Of a stretch of 64,000 bases of DNA, positions 20,069 to 30,178 are shown piece by piece. Within the stretch, counting starts at the first letter, position 1. Each line of letters begins with the position of its first letter. The notes under the pieces are model-generated. The model was given only the letters and a program-made list of their open reading frames with translations, was not told where the DNA came from and made no database searches. The stretch comes from Icerya purchasi. Its lineage: Eukaryota > Arthropoda > Insecta > Hemiptera > Monophlebidae. The position numbers and the translations under genes were made by a program. The stretch is taken from contig CM077115.1 of the NCBI GenBank assembly GCA_039619475.1, positions 588,343,643 through 588,407,642 of the forward strand, given 5' to 3'.

Positions 20069-23000
20069 TAAGATGGTACACAAAGACAAAAATATCAAAT
20101 AAAAATTAATAATTCACGAACGGTTTGACTTATAAAATTCAAATTTGGAACATAAATTACAATTAAAATTATCTTTAAAACGATCTAGAATTTAAAGATG
20201 ACCGATTACCCTGGGCGACAAAAACCCCAAAAAACCGTCAAGAATATATAATATGGTACATAATACGACCTCAAAAATCACTTAAAAAATCATAACTCGT
20301 CACCCGATAAACCTATAACGCTGAAATTCAAAATATAAACTAAAATGCAGGAGTGCTTTTATAAAATTAAAAAATTATGGTACAAAAGTTATGTAAAGTT
20401 GCCCAAAAGTTCAAAAAAATCCAAAAAATTACGTGTCCCCCCCCCTAGCGCCGCGAATATTACCGATTAAAATTTCAAGCGCAAACATTTTGTACGCGGT
20501 TAAAAATACGCGCATCCCCGTATATTTCTCTAGTTTGAAACATTCAGATTTCCAACTTTAAAACTAGACCCTCGGGGCGTCGAAAGCTCAAAATTTTGTA
20601 AAAAAATATTTTTTTTTCCGGGCATGTAATATATCGTTTGAAAGATCGCTACTTATCAGGAACAAAACCTTATATCATTTTCCTTAGGAGAAAATTCAAA
20701 GTTGCCCTAAAGTTTAAAAAAGCGCGAAAAATGACGTGTCCCCCACACCTAGCGCCGCGAATATTACCGATAAAAATTTTGAACACGGTTAAAAATATGC
20801 GCTTCCACGTATATTTCTCTAGTTCGGAACATCCGAAATTCCAGCTTTAAAATTGGACCCTCGAGGCGCCGAAAGCTTGAGATTTTGGAAAAAAATATTT
20901 TTTTTCTTGGGCTTGTGATATATCATTAGAAAGATCTGTATTTGTCGGGAACGAAACCGTATTTCATTTCCTTAACAAAACTTTCAAAGTTGCTGTAAAG
21001 CTCAAAAAAGTCGAAAAATTGCATGTCCCCTGGCGCTGCGAGTATTATAGCCAAAAATTTTAAACATGATGAAAAATATGTACTTCCACGTATTTTTCTA
21101 TAATTTGGAACATCCGGGTCTCCAGCTTTGCAAATAAAGCTCTGGGGCGCCGAAAGCTCAAAATTTTGTAAAAAAATATTTTTTTTTCCGGGCATGTAGT
21201 ATATCGTTTGAAAGATCGCTATTTATCAGGAACAAAATCTTATATCATTTTCCTTAGCAGAAAATTCTAAGTTGCCCTAAAGTTCAAAAAAGCGCGAAAA
21301 ATGACGTGTCTCCCCCCCCAGCGCCGCGAATATTACCGATAAAAATTTTAAACGCGGTTAAAAATATGCGCTTCCACGTATATTTCTCTAGTTCGGAACA
21401 TCCGAAATTCCAGCTTTAAAATTGGACCCTCGAGGCGCCGAAAGCTTGAGATTTTGGAAAAAAATATTTTTTTTCCTGGGCTTGTGATATATCATTAGAA
21501 AGATCTGTATTTGTCGGGAACGAAACCGTATTTCATTTTCTTAACAAAACTTTCAAAGTTGCCGTAAAGTTCAAAAAAGCGTGAGCTCTAATTTGCAGCC
21601 CCCTCTTTGCGACGTGAGTATTATAGCTATACATTTGGAACATGGTAGAAAATACATGACTCCACGTATATTTCTCTGATTTGAAACAACCGGCTCCCCA
21701 ACTTTAGAATGAGACCCGCGGGGCACCAAAAATTAAAAATTTTGAAAAAAAATATTTTTTTTCATGGGTTTGTGATATATTATTAGAAAGATCGGTATTT
21801 TTCGGGAACGAAACCGTATTTCATTTTCTTAACGAAACAGTCAAAGTTGCCGATAAGTTCAAAAAAGCGCGAAAAATGTCGTGTTGGCCCCATATTAAAG
21901 CTAAAAATTTTAAACACGGTTAAAAATATGCGTTTCTACGTATATTTCTCTAGTTTGAAAGGCCCAGGTTTGTAGTTGTAAAATTAGACCCACAAGGTGC
22001 CGAAAGCTCAAAATTTTGAAAAAAATTTTGTTTTGCCCGAGCTTGTGATATATCATGAGAAAGATCGCTATTTGTCGTGAACGAAACCATATTTCATTTT
22101 CTTAACAAAATTTTCGAAGTTGTCGAAAAGTTCAAAAAAGCGCGAAAAAAGACGTATCACCCCTCCTAGTGCAGCGAATATCACCGCTAAAATTTTTGAA
22201 CACGGTTAAAAATATGCGTTTCTACTTCTATTTCTCTAGTTTGGAACATGGAAGTTTTCAGTTGTAAAATTAGACGTTCAAGGCGCCAAAGCTCAAAATT
22301 TTGAAAAAGTAATATTTTTTTACCCGGGTTTGTGATATATTATTAGGAAGATTGCTATTTGTCGGGAACGAAACCGTATTTCATTTTCTTATCGAAAGTT
22401 TGAAAGTTGCCAAAAAGTTCAAAAACCGCGAGCTGTTATTTGTAGACTCCTCTTTGCGATGCGATTATTATAGTTATAAATTTTGAACAAAGTAGAAAAT
22501 ATGAAACTCCACGTATAGTTCTCTTGTTTAAAACATCCGGCTCTCCAGTTTTAAAATAAAACCGCGGGGGCGGCAAAAGCCCGAAATTTTTGAAAAAAAA
22601 ATTTTTTTCCCGGGCTTTTGATACATTGTTGGAAAGATTGCTATTTGTCGGTACTAAAACTGTAATTAATTTTCTTAACAAAACTTTCAAAGTTGCCAAA
22701 AAGTTCAAAAAAGCGGGAGACCTAATGTGTAGCCCCGTGTTTGCGGTGCGAGTATTATATCTAAAAATGTTGAACAAGGTTGGAAATATGCGCTTCCACG
22801 AACGTTTCACTGGATTGGAATATCCGGGTTCCCAGCTTTAAAATTGCACCCTCGGGGCGCCAAAAGCTCAAAATTTTAGGATTTTTTTTTCATAGGCTTA
22901 TGGTGTATCGCCAGAATGATCGCTATTTTTCGGGAACGAAGCGGTATTTAATTTTCTTAACGATACTTTCAAATTAGCCGAAAAGTTCAAAAAAGCGCGA

Positions 23001-23095
23001 GAACTAATATGTAGCTTCCTGTTTGCATCTTGACTATTATAGTTAAAAATTTCGAACGGGGTTGAAAATATGCTCATTCCAGCATGTTTGCTGTA
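20069..23095 (+). repeat. Tandem array of ~285-bp units with a distinct leader
   Basis: After a ~350-bp leader (about 20075-20440), a unit of about 285 bp repeats. The landmark phrase TATATTTCTCTAGTTTGGAA or a variant falls at about 20521, 20810, 21091, 21379, 21667, 21941, 22227, 22514, 22801 and 23081. Each unit also holds CAAAGTTGCCG, CGGGAACGAAACCGTATTTC and CAGCTTTAAAATT. Units differ considerably, but two adjacent pairs are nearly identical at a 570-bp offset (20621 and 21191), so a dimeric higher-order repeat exists. Frames of 60-120 codons on both strands are by-products of the repetition. The array is cut at about 23095 by a retrotransposon fragment. Confidence 0.88.
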
Positions 23096-24482
23096 GTTTA
23101 GAGTGGGTAAGATTTGTGTGGGATATGCGGAGTCTGGTAAGAATAATATTATTCTTTCTTGATCGGAACGGAGAGGATATGTGTGATAGAGGATTAGGTT
23201 TTACGGGGAGGAGTTGATTTTGATGGTTGAACTTCCATGCACGGACCCAAGATTTGGTTATGCGTGATCTCAGGAATTGCTTGGTATCGTTAGAGGAAAC
23301 AAACCGGGAGGTGAGGAGAGGGAGTGTGGAGGCCTCTTTAGCAGCTCGGTCAATGGCCTCATTGCCCGGCAAGCCAACATGGCTGGGGATCCACATAAAA
23401 GTTATCGAGACATGGGATTTGCTAAGGAGGTCATGGAGAAGTAATATGCGTTGTAACAGCGTGTTGTCGGTGTGACAGTTACAAAGTGCCTTTAGGACAG
23501 AGAGCGAGTCGGAGAGGATAAGGTATTTGGAGTGAGGTGGAGCAGCTGTTAGGAATTCCAAGCACTTGAAAATGGCAAATGATTCGGCTGAGAATATGGA
23601 ACACACCTTGGAAAGATGGAAGCGATGGGTGGCGGGGGGAACTGAGAAGGCAGACCCCACACGGCCTCCAGATTTTGAGCCATCCATAAAACAGCACACC
23701 GCGCCACTATATTTGGAAATTTCCAGTTTGATATACTGGACCAGTACATGGGGGGGATTGGTAGATTTCGTTAGCCGTGTCAGGTTCAGATTCATGTGAA
23801 GGGGTTGGAGAAGCCAAGGAGGAGGGTCAGTATATATTGGGCAAAGCGGGGGGTTTCGAATGAATTTACAAAATTGAGGGACTGCAGATTCAAAACGGTT
23901 TTTGAGGTTAGTAGAGTAGCTGGGACTGCTTGACGAAATTTGGCTATGGCTTGGAGAGTCATACAGAAGTTCATTAAATGGGAGGTTTGGGGTTGTAAGG
24001 GTAGAAGTAAGGAAATTGGCTGCCAGGATTTGCCTTCGGAAGCACAAAGGAAGTAGGCTGGACTCGCTGTTGAGACTGGCTGTGGGGCTGGTGTAGAACG
24101 CACCGGTGGCTATTCGGATGGCTGAGTGTTGGATGACATCCAGAGACGCCAGTAGACCCTGGGCCGCGGAGCCAAACGCCAGGCAGCCGTAATCTAATTT
24201 AGAGCGAATAAGCGATTTGTATAGCAATAATAGCATCGTTCGATCGCCTCCATTGCATCTATTGTTAACTTTCTTTAGCACGTCCAGGGCCTTTATGGTA
24301 GACTTCTTAAGGCTCTTGATGTGTGCATTCCACATCAGTTTGCTATCGAACGTTACTCCAAGGTAGCGCACTGTGTCCTGGAACTGAAGGTCAGAGTTGT
24401 AGAGGGAAATTTCAGGGTGCTGACTGCACTTGGTGGTTCGGTGGAAGTCCATACAAATTGAACGATTATTGTTACTACACAC
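23043..24482 (-). pseudogene. Non-LTR retrotransposon fragment: RT thumb and RNase H
   Basis: An open frame of 479 codons without initiation context starts just after the polymerase active site would lie. The region around residues 35-60 (RYLGVTFDSKLMWNAHI) is the conserved block following the YADD box. Residues 75-150 are thumb. RNase H runs from about 262 to 382, with D267, E300, D325, H368 and D378 all present, including WIPSHVGLPGNE. The terminal cysteine-histidine motif is missing: at about 23096 the sequence passes into the satellite unit and the last residues are translated satellite. Both ends are truncated, so it did not arrive by simple 5'-truncated insertion. I-clade-like. The long undamaged frame suggests a fairly recent origin. 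Confidence 0.8.
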
Positions 24483-24700
24483 ATCTAAACAATTAGGAAA
24501 TAATGGATTAGATACTAAAATTCGGATGATTGAAGAAAAGTTGGCTGAAGAAGGATATATTCAGTTAAATTAGACGTTTTATGGTGTAAATTATTAATAG
24601 CTGATAATGATATATTAGAATTTAACATCGAAGCATTAAAGCAAATGATTATTTTTATTGGTTATAATGAATGTCGTAAAAATTATTGAATAAATTGTAA
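24483..24700 (+). pseudogene. Short decayed coding remnant, unknown
   Basis: Two overlapping frames (about 24487-24571 and 24570-24690) give polar, plausible protein sequence: one contains RMIEEKLAEEGYIQLN, the other LWCKLLIADNDILEFNIEAL and ends at TGA. A frameshift at about 24570 would join them. It looks like the C-terminus of a gene cut by the adjacent retrotransposon. No family is recognised. Confidence 0.3.
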
Positions 24701-24829
24701 ACAATATTGAATTAAATCTTTCATTATTATTTATAATCGTATCAAATTATAAAATATAGTTAAAAGGATGTATATTCGACACATCCAGACATATAATGTA
24801 TGAGATAAATGAAAAAAATCTTCAAAGAT

Positions 24830-25180
24830 GTGGGATCAATTGAGTAAAATTGTGTGAAAGGTAGTAAAACACTAGAAAAACGATGTTAAATAACATAAAT
24901 TGATGAAAAAATAGTGCAAAAAGGTCCTAAAACGGAAGAACATGTTAAGAAATAGTTGAAAATAATTAGTAAAATTGTGTGAAAGGCACTAAAATCAGCA
25001 GAAAAACGATGTGAAATAACATAAATTGATGAAAAAAAATAGCGCAAAAAGGTCCTAAAACAGAAGAACATGCTAAGAAATAATGTAAAACTGGTTACAA
25101 TTAGTTAGAAGCGAGGAAAAATGATGTAATAGTGTTAAAGTATAACAAAATAGTAAAAGAAGAAAATGTTTATTACATGT
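24830..25180 (+). repeat. 20-bp-phased spacer of family V, with 127-bp duplication
   Basis: A-rich spacer upstream of a family V coding segment. It contains a tandem duplication: the phrase GCAAAAAGGTCCTAAAAC occurs near 24916 and again near 25043. Its 3' part aligns with the spacers at 55040-55260 and 53460-53700 on the other strand. These spacers consist of quasi-repeats of about 20 bp beginning TAAAAT or GAAAAT. Confidence 0.6.
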
Positions 25181-25650
25181 CTGTGCAATGGCGAGTGAAA
25201 CCATGGGCGATGAACGATGAAGTGCTGATTGAGAAACGTTTATAGGAGTTCCTTGCTCCCGCCAGCTTAAAAGGAATGGTTACAGAGATGTTTAAAGATT
25301 TCCTTAGTGTACAGGGTAGGTCTGTGAATGTGTTGGGAAAACGTTAAGTAAATGTCTTGGGTCTTACGGATTCTCTTATTAAACGACTGTATGATAGTCT
25401 GTTGAAGATATTAGGTGGAACCTTCAGCAGCGGGTGGGCGAATACAAAGATCATATTGATGCATTAGATTAAGCGTTCAAAGATGTGACTTTTAAATCCT
25501 AATAATCAAATGGAGATCACGATTGCGGTCCTACAACGTTCAACAGCTGCGGCGATTGCTAAGCTGTATGTGTGCATAGATTAAGCAGAAGGAATGAAAG
25601 CATAAATAATGATGGATATCACTAACGACGGACGAAATGGTAAAGAGTTG
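25180..25650 (+). pseudogene. Family V decayed coding repeat, copy A
   Basis: The translation is interrupted by several stops but aligns with the minus-strand copies at 54545-55040 and 53190-53460. Conserved landmarks are a D/E-EV-x-I start segment, then PASLKGMVTEMFKDFLSVQG, an S-V-N-V-L-GKR segment, LTDSLIKR, a SLLKI-GGT segment, and finally NNQME followed by an AVLQRS helix. I recognise no domain. The composition suggests a soluble, partly helical protein. Stops at about 25242 (TAG) and 25346 (TAA) and frame changes near 25425 and 25500 show it is dead. The same TAG is shared with copy B, so those two copies have a common ancestor later than copies C and D, which have CAT there. It could be viral or transposon-derived. 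Confidence 0.5.
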
Positions 25651-25860
25651 TAAGAAAAGAACCTAACAAAGATGATGAAAGAATGATGAAAATTGCGAGA
25701 AAGGTGGTAAAAACACTGGAAAAATGGCATTAAATATCAAAAAATTGACTAAAATGGTGTAAAGGTATTAAAATGTAGGAAAACAAAGAGAAATGTTGGA
25801 AAATTGCTTATAATTAGTAAAAAGTGATGAAAACGTTTACTACATGTCAATGCCACTGCT
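25651..25860 (+). repeat. Family V spacer and start of a truncated next unit
   Basis: The 20-bp-phased spacer follows copy A and ends in GAAAACGTTTACTACATGTC, which corresponds to the start of copy A at 25162-25181. A new unit therefore begins here and is lost after 25860. The offset between equivalent points is 667 bp. Confidence 0.55.
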
Positions 25861-27320
25861 TTTACATCTAAAATATTACAAAGGTATAACTCAATGTCTA
25901 AGTTGTGAGGGTAATGTGATTATTCTTTGTTAACCTCTTTATCATACACATATCAAACATAACAAAATATATATTTTTATCTCTCTCATTCTATAACTGT
26001 ATCTGTACCTGTGTTCACGTTTGAACGGTTGTTTTCTACTAACACACTCATATATTTTACATGCATGCAAGCATACTCACCAACAATCATACATCATCTC
26101 GTATATAATGACAATACAATTTCAGCATGCGTCTCTCTCTTCATAATCATGAATTCTAATCATAGTCATCATCCTGCATTTCAAAAATAATAGTATGAGG
26201 GAAATTTAAAGAAAAAATGTAAAATAAATCATTTTTGGAACAATGCAAAGGGTGAGATAATAACTTTGCTAGCATGAATGTATATTTAGACTAATTTCAT
26301 AACATTGAAATGAATGATAATGGTATATAGCATGAATGGAACGGGATGAAGGATTCATTATGATTAAAAATATGTTGTTGTTTTATGACTTTGCAATAAT
26401 GACAATATGGGAAACAAAAATTATGTATGATTGGAAAAAACTGTATGGGAGAATAATTGATTTTAGGTAATAAAATAGTATACTTCGATTAATTTTAAAA
26501 CATGTTGTAGGATTTTTTTTCAGAAATGTGCAAAAGGAATATATAGATTAATTGATATATTAATTTTAATAGCATGAACATGTATTTAGAATAACTTCGT
26601 GTTATATTATTAAATTTTGAAGTTTGTTAGCATGAGGGAAAAGGAGTGAATGCTATGGTATGGGTAAAACAAACGAAGTGTTTTCATAGATTAGTGATTA
26701 TATAGAAGAAAAAAGTATGTATGATCGACTTTGTTATTGAAAAAATAGTATGCTTGGACTAATTAAAAAAAATGTATGATAGGTTACTGGAAGTGTATGG
26801 TGTACACATTCATAAATTCCGTAATTCTATTGCTTTTGTCATGATGGTAAAAAAAAAAAATGAAGAAAAAAAAAATTCATGATGTAATTATGAGGAGTGA
26901 TTTTGTCATGTATATATTTTTTTTTTTTTTTTTTTTTTTCCCACTGTACCAGTCGAGGGACCACAAACAGCGCCAGTATTAATTTTAATATATGTATTAT
27001 GATGATAGAAATGTGACCAATCCAAAGCCCTCCAGTGAGGGGTTTGGCTTATAATAGTTCACTACAACTTATAAAAAGGGATACAAAGTCTAGAGAAGGA
27101 CGAAAAGCTACATAAGCAGTACAGCACAATTTTGACCATATGGCCCTTAGGATATAAAAAGCGAATGGGATGGATTTTAATAGAGAACAACATGAGATTA
27201 GTACAGCAGCGTGTACAATGTAATATTTAGAGCACAATCGTCATGATAACAGTGCTATTTAGTGTATTTCATAAAAGCTCGGCACGCATTTAGTGTGCAA
27301 GAGTGCGAGCACCACAGCAA
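25861..27320. repeat. Degenerate tandem-repeat DNA, AT-rich
   Basis: No gene is supported. From about 26220, variants of the phrase TATACTTAGACTAATTTTATAA (for example near 26280, 26480, 26585 and 26750) recur every one to two hundred bases. They are worn relatives of the repeats at 30.7-32.8 and 47.2-48.5 kb. A T-run is at 26919-26939. Confidence 0.45.
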
Positions 27321-27326
27321 TCGCCT

Positions 27327-27545
27327 TATGGAACGTTATCCATATGTAGCAAGTCTACTTCTTATGATATCTGACAAAAACTCGAACACCATGGCAATCA
27401 CTATGTTAAGCGTGACCCATACATGTCAAGTTTATTGTAGAACGTTATCCATACGTAGCAAGTCTACTTCTTATGATATCTGATAAAGATTCGAACACCA
27501 TGGCAATCACTAAGTTAAGAGTGACCCATACATGTCATGTTTATT
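27327..27545 (+). repeat. 107-bp tandem duplication
   Basis: The phrase GAACGTTATCCATATGTAGC starts near 27332 and recurs as GAACGTTATCCATACGTAGC near 27439; both are followed by AAGTCTACTTCTTATGATAT and later by TGACCCATACATGTCA. Two units of about 107 bp are over 90 percent alike by eye. A 73-codon frame across it is repetition, not evidence of a gene. Confidence 0.8.
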
Positions 27546-29180
27546 TGGGTCAGATGACCTGGATCCCATAGTAACCGTTGCTGTTTGGTCGGACAACAGA
27601 GTCCGGTGAAGTAAATACTTGATAAAAGTTTCGAGTCATAATAACTGATGCTAACGTATTTAAAACTAAATGCACTTAAGTTATAGGAAGAGCGTCACGA
27701 CACCACTTCCTTCTCTTTAACCTTCTTCTCGGATTACCCGGACATGTATATTTACAACAATATGTTTTCTATAGGTTAGCTATTTGTGAATTGAGAAAAA
27801 AATTTAAATGATAAAAAATAATATGTATGATAGATTAAAAAAAAATAATATGTTTGATGTGAAAATGAGTTAATGCCTTGTACAGAGATGATTGATTTTT
27901 TGGAAATGATAAAATATACTTAATTTGATTTTAAAATTATTATGCATGATTTGAAATTAGGAAATAAAACACCTTGGAAGAATGGAGCGAAGAGAATTTT
28001 TCTACCATTTCAGGAAAAACTATGTTATGATAAGTAACAATGAAAGAGATGTATTCGTGGTAATGAAGCGAGTAGTGTCTGTGGGCTATAAATGTGTGCA
28101 CGACATATTACGAAAGATTTGAACAAAAGTTTGTGTAAAAAATGAATAAAAATATACTTGGGTTAATTTAATAACACAGAGAAAAAATATTATAGTGTCG
28201 GTGAGGTTAGTAATGTATGTTCAGAGGTCTTGACAGTGGGGCGCGAGTGGTAATAGTGGCGAGAATGAATGAAAAAAGAAAATAATAATCTTTTAGTCAG
28301 CTTTTTTATGTTTGATGTGATAATTGTTCACAGATAGATGCATGTATCTTCGACGTTTTTTATAATCAAGCTGTTTCTCTCGCACACATACATGCATACA
28401 GTCTCTCACTCGCACATTGCAACTCTGATCTGCTCATGCTAGCACGTTTTTTCTATAAACATGCTGTGTCTTGTAAGCTAGTAGGTTTTTTACCTGCTGC
28501 TCTATTGATCAACACACCTCATAGACGATCCCGTATATACCTCAAAAAATATATGTAAAATAAAAAAAGTGTGATTATGAAAGATTTTAAACAATTAGAG
28601 AGAACTCTCCGGGTCTTAGGTTGTGTCTTACAAATTAATGAAAACTCACACAGCTGCAGAAAATACTTGATGTACGTGATGTACATGAAAAAGTTGAACA
28701 GTTAGATTCGTTAAAGAAAGAATAAAAAATATAATGTTTTGGTCTAAAAAGATATGAACAAATTATGTGGGATTATATTCGAAAATTAGACAATAATTAC
28801 ACGTACACTTTATACAACTGGTTCAGATTTTTGTAATATTCATCATTACCAGTACTTTAAGTTAAGAGGAGAAAAAAGAAATAGAGAAATAGTTAAATAG
28901 TTAAATAAACTGAATTGAAAAGGAGCGAAAAAAGATTAAAATTAATTAGGAAAAAATATATACAATAGAATGAAAGATATGGAGGGAATTGAAGGAAAAA
29001 GAAAAAATATATGTAAATATATAGAAACAAAATTTAAATATGTATAAAAATATATTTACAAAATGATTAACAAAACACAAAAAACGAACGGACTGTCGAT
29101 TAGGGAAAAAAATATATACATTAATATACAAAAATATATACAAATATACACAAAATTGATAAACGATCGAAATAATGAAT
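27546..29180. other. Repeat-rich AT-rich DNA
   Basis: No supported gene. More worn copies of the ACTTGGGTTAATTTAA-type phrase appear (for example near 28155). A stretch at about 28577-28690 translates on the plus strand to a plausible segment (KDFKQLERTLRVLGCVLQI) followed by stops, perhaps a gene remnant. The rest is A-rich low-complexity sequence up to the stop codon of the next gene. Confidence 0.35.
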
Positions 29181-29182
29181 AG

Positions 29183-30178
29183 TTAATCCGTGCGAATTTT
29201 ACATTGACAATCGATACAATCTTTTACTTTCATACAATTTCGAGTACTCCGTCGCAATGTATCATCATCGATATAATATTCTTCATCATGCTCATGCTCG
29301 TAACATGGTAGAAGTGATTTTATCGTATCATCCTGTTTTAATCTATCTGGTAGAAATGCATAAATGTCACCAACACAACTTGGAAATAATGTAATTATCA
29401 TTTCTTTGGTGGCTGTAATGAACAACTGACTTAAATCATTTATATTGAGATTATTCATAAGCTTCAGCGGATGGATAACATGATCGTACCAGGCCTTCAT
29501 CACCATAACGTTTTTCGCTGCACAATGAAAACTATCAATCTCATTATGATGTTTACAGGTTATCAAATTGCTTATACCAAAATACTCTTCATGTAGATTC
29601 TCAATACTATGTAGTCGAAAGACTTGATCCATATTAACGGTTTCATAGTCTAAATCACTCAACAATTCAGACTTTTCGTTAAGTTCCATTAGTGTAAGTT
29701 TAGCATATACTGTTAAAATATATATGCGAGCTCTCGGTTTTTGAGATAATATCGTGAATATATCGCGTGCCATAAATATTTCTTCCCGACAGGGAAATAA
29801 TGAAGGATTTTTCAAGTAATGACTCACCGAAGAACATTGTAAATGTGGCATTTTTGATGCATGCCATGCTCTGCTTGGTTTATACAGCGTATGCAAACAC
29901 TTTCCACCGGACATATCAATCATTGCTAGTTCAATTACTCGAAAACCATAATCACAATCTATATGGATGCTGATATCTATAAAATATTCCGCTATATCTG
30001 CTTGTTCTGTTAATAATACAGGACCAATGATATTATGTACAAAAGATGTTGATTCTTCTGCTGTATAACAATCATCTGACTGCGGTGATGGAGGTGATGA
30101 AGTTGTATGCGTGACACTATCACTCGAAAATGAATTCTGAATAAATTCGTCGACTTTCGAAACAATATTGTTATTCAT
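29183..30178 (-). CDS. 331-residue protein, possible degenerate DEDDh exonuclease fold
   Basis: An intact ATG-initiated frame. Residues 1-60 are serine-rich and probably disordered. Residues 62-235 have the look of a DEDDh 3'-5' exonuclease: a strand ending in YFID at 65-68 followed by a VIELAMIDM strand at 81-89, a TLYKPSR turn near 98-103, and a final block HCAAKNVMVMKAWY at 218-231 resembling the H-A-L-x-D-A helix. The residues that would be catalytic are altered: D68 is followed by I-S rather than x-E, and N stands for the last D. Residues 305-331 hold a small cysteine cluster. An older, broken paralogue lies at 45798-46815, with homologous flanks. The intact frame next to a dead copy suggests past or present selection. 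The fold call is inference and the function is unknown; a viral origin is possible. Confidence 0.6.
   Translation of the reverse strand: MNNNIVSKVDEFIQNSFSSDSVTHTTSSPPSPQSDDCYTAEESTSFVHNIIGPVLLTEQADIAEYFIDISIHIDCDYGFRVIELAMIDMSGGKCLHTLYKPSRAWHASKMPHLQCSSVSHYLKNPSLFPCREEIFMARDIFTILSQKPRARIYILTVYAKLTLMELNEKSELLSDLDYETVNMDQVFRLHSIENLHEEYFGISNLITCKHHNEIDSFHCAAKNVMVMKAWYDHVIHPLKLMNNLNINDLSQLFITATKEMIITLFPSCVGDIYAFLPDRLKQDDTIKSLLPCYEHEHDEEYYIDDDTLRRSTRNCMKVKDCIDCQCKIRTD

Noticed and set aside
20638..22977. Frames of 60-124 codons on both strands in the 285-bp array
   Set aside because: The same short frames recur with each unit and are broken between units; they follow from repetition of AT-rich sequence.
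27262..27483. 73-codon frame
   Set aside because: It spans the 107-bp tandem duplication and is not shared with any other copy.
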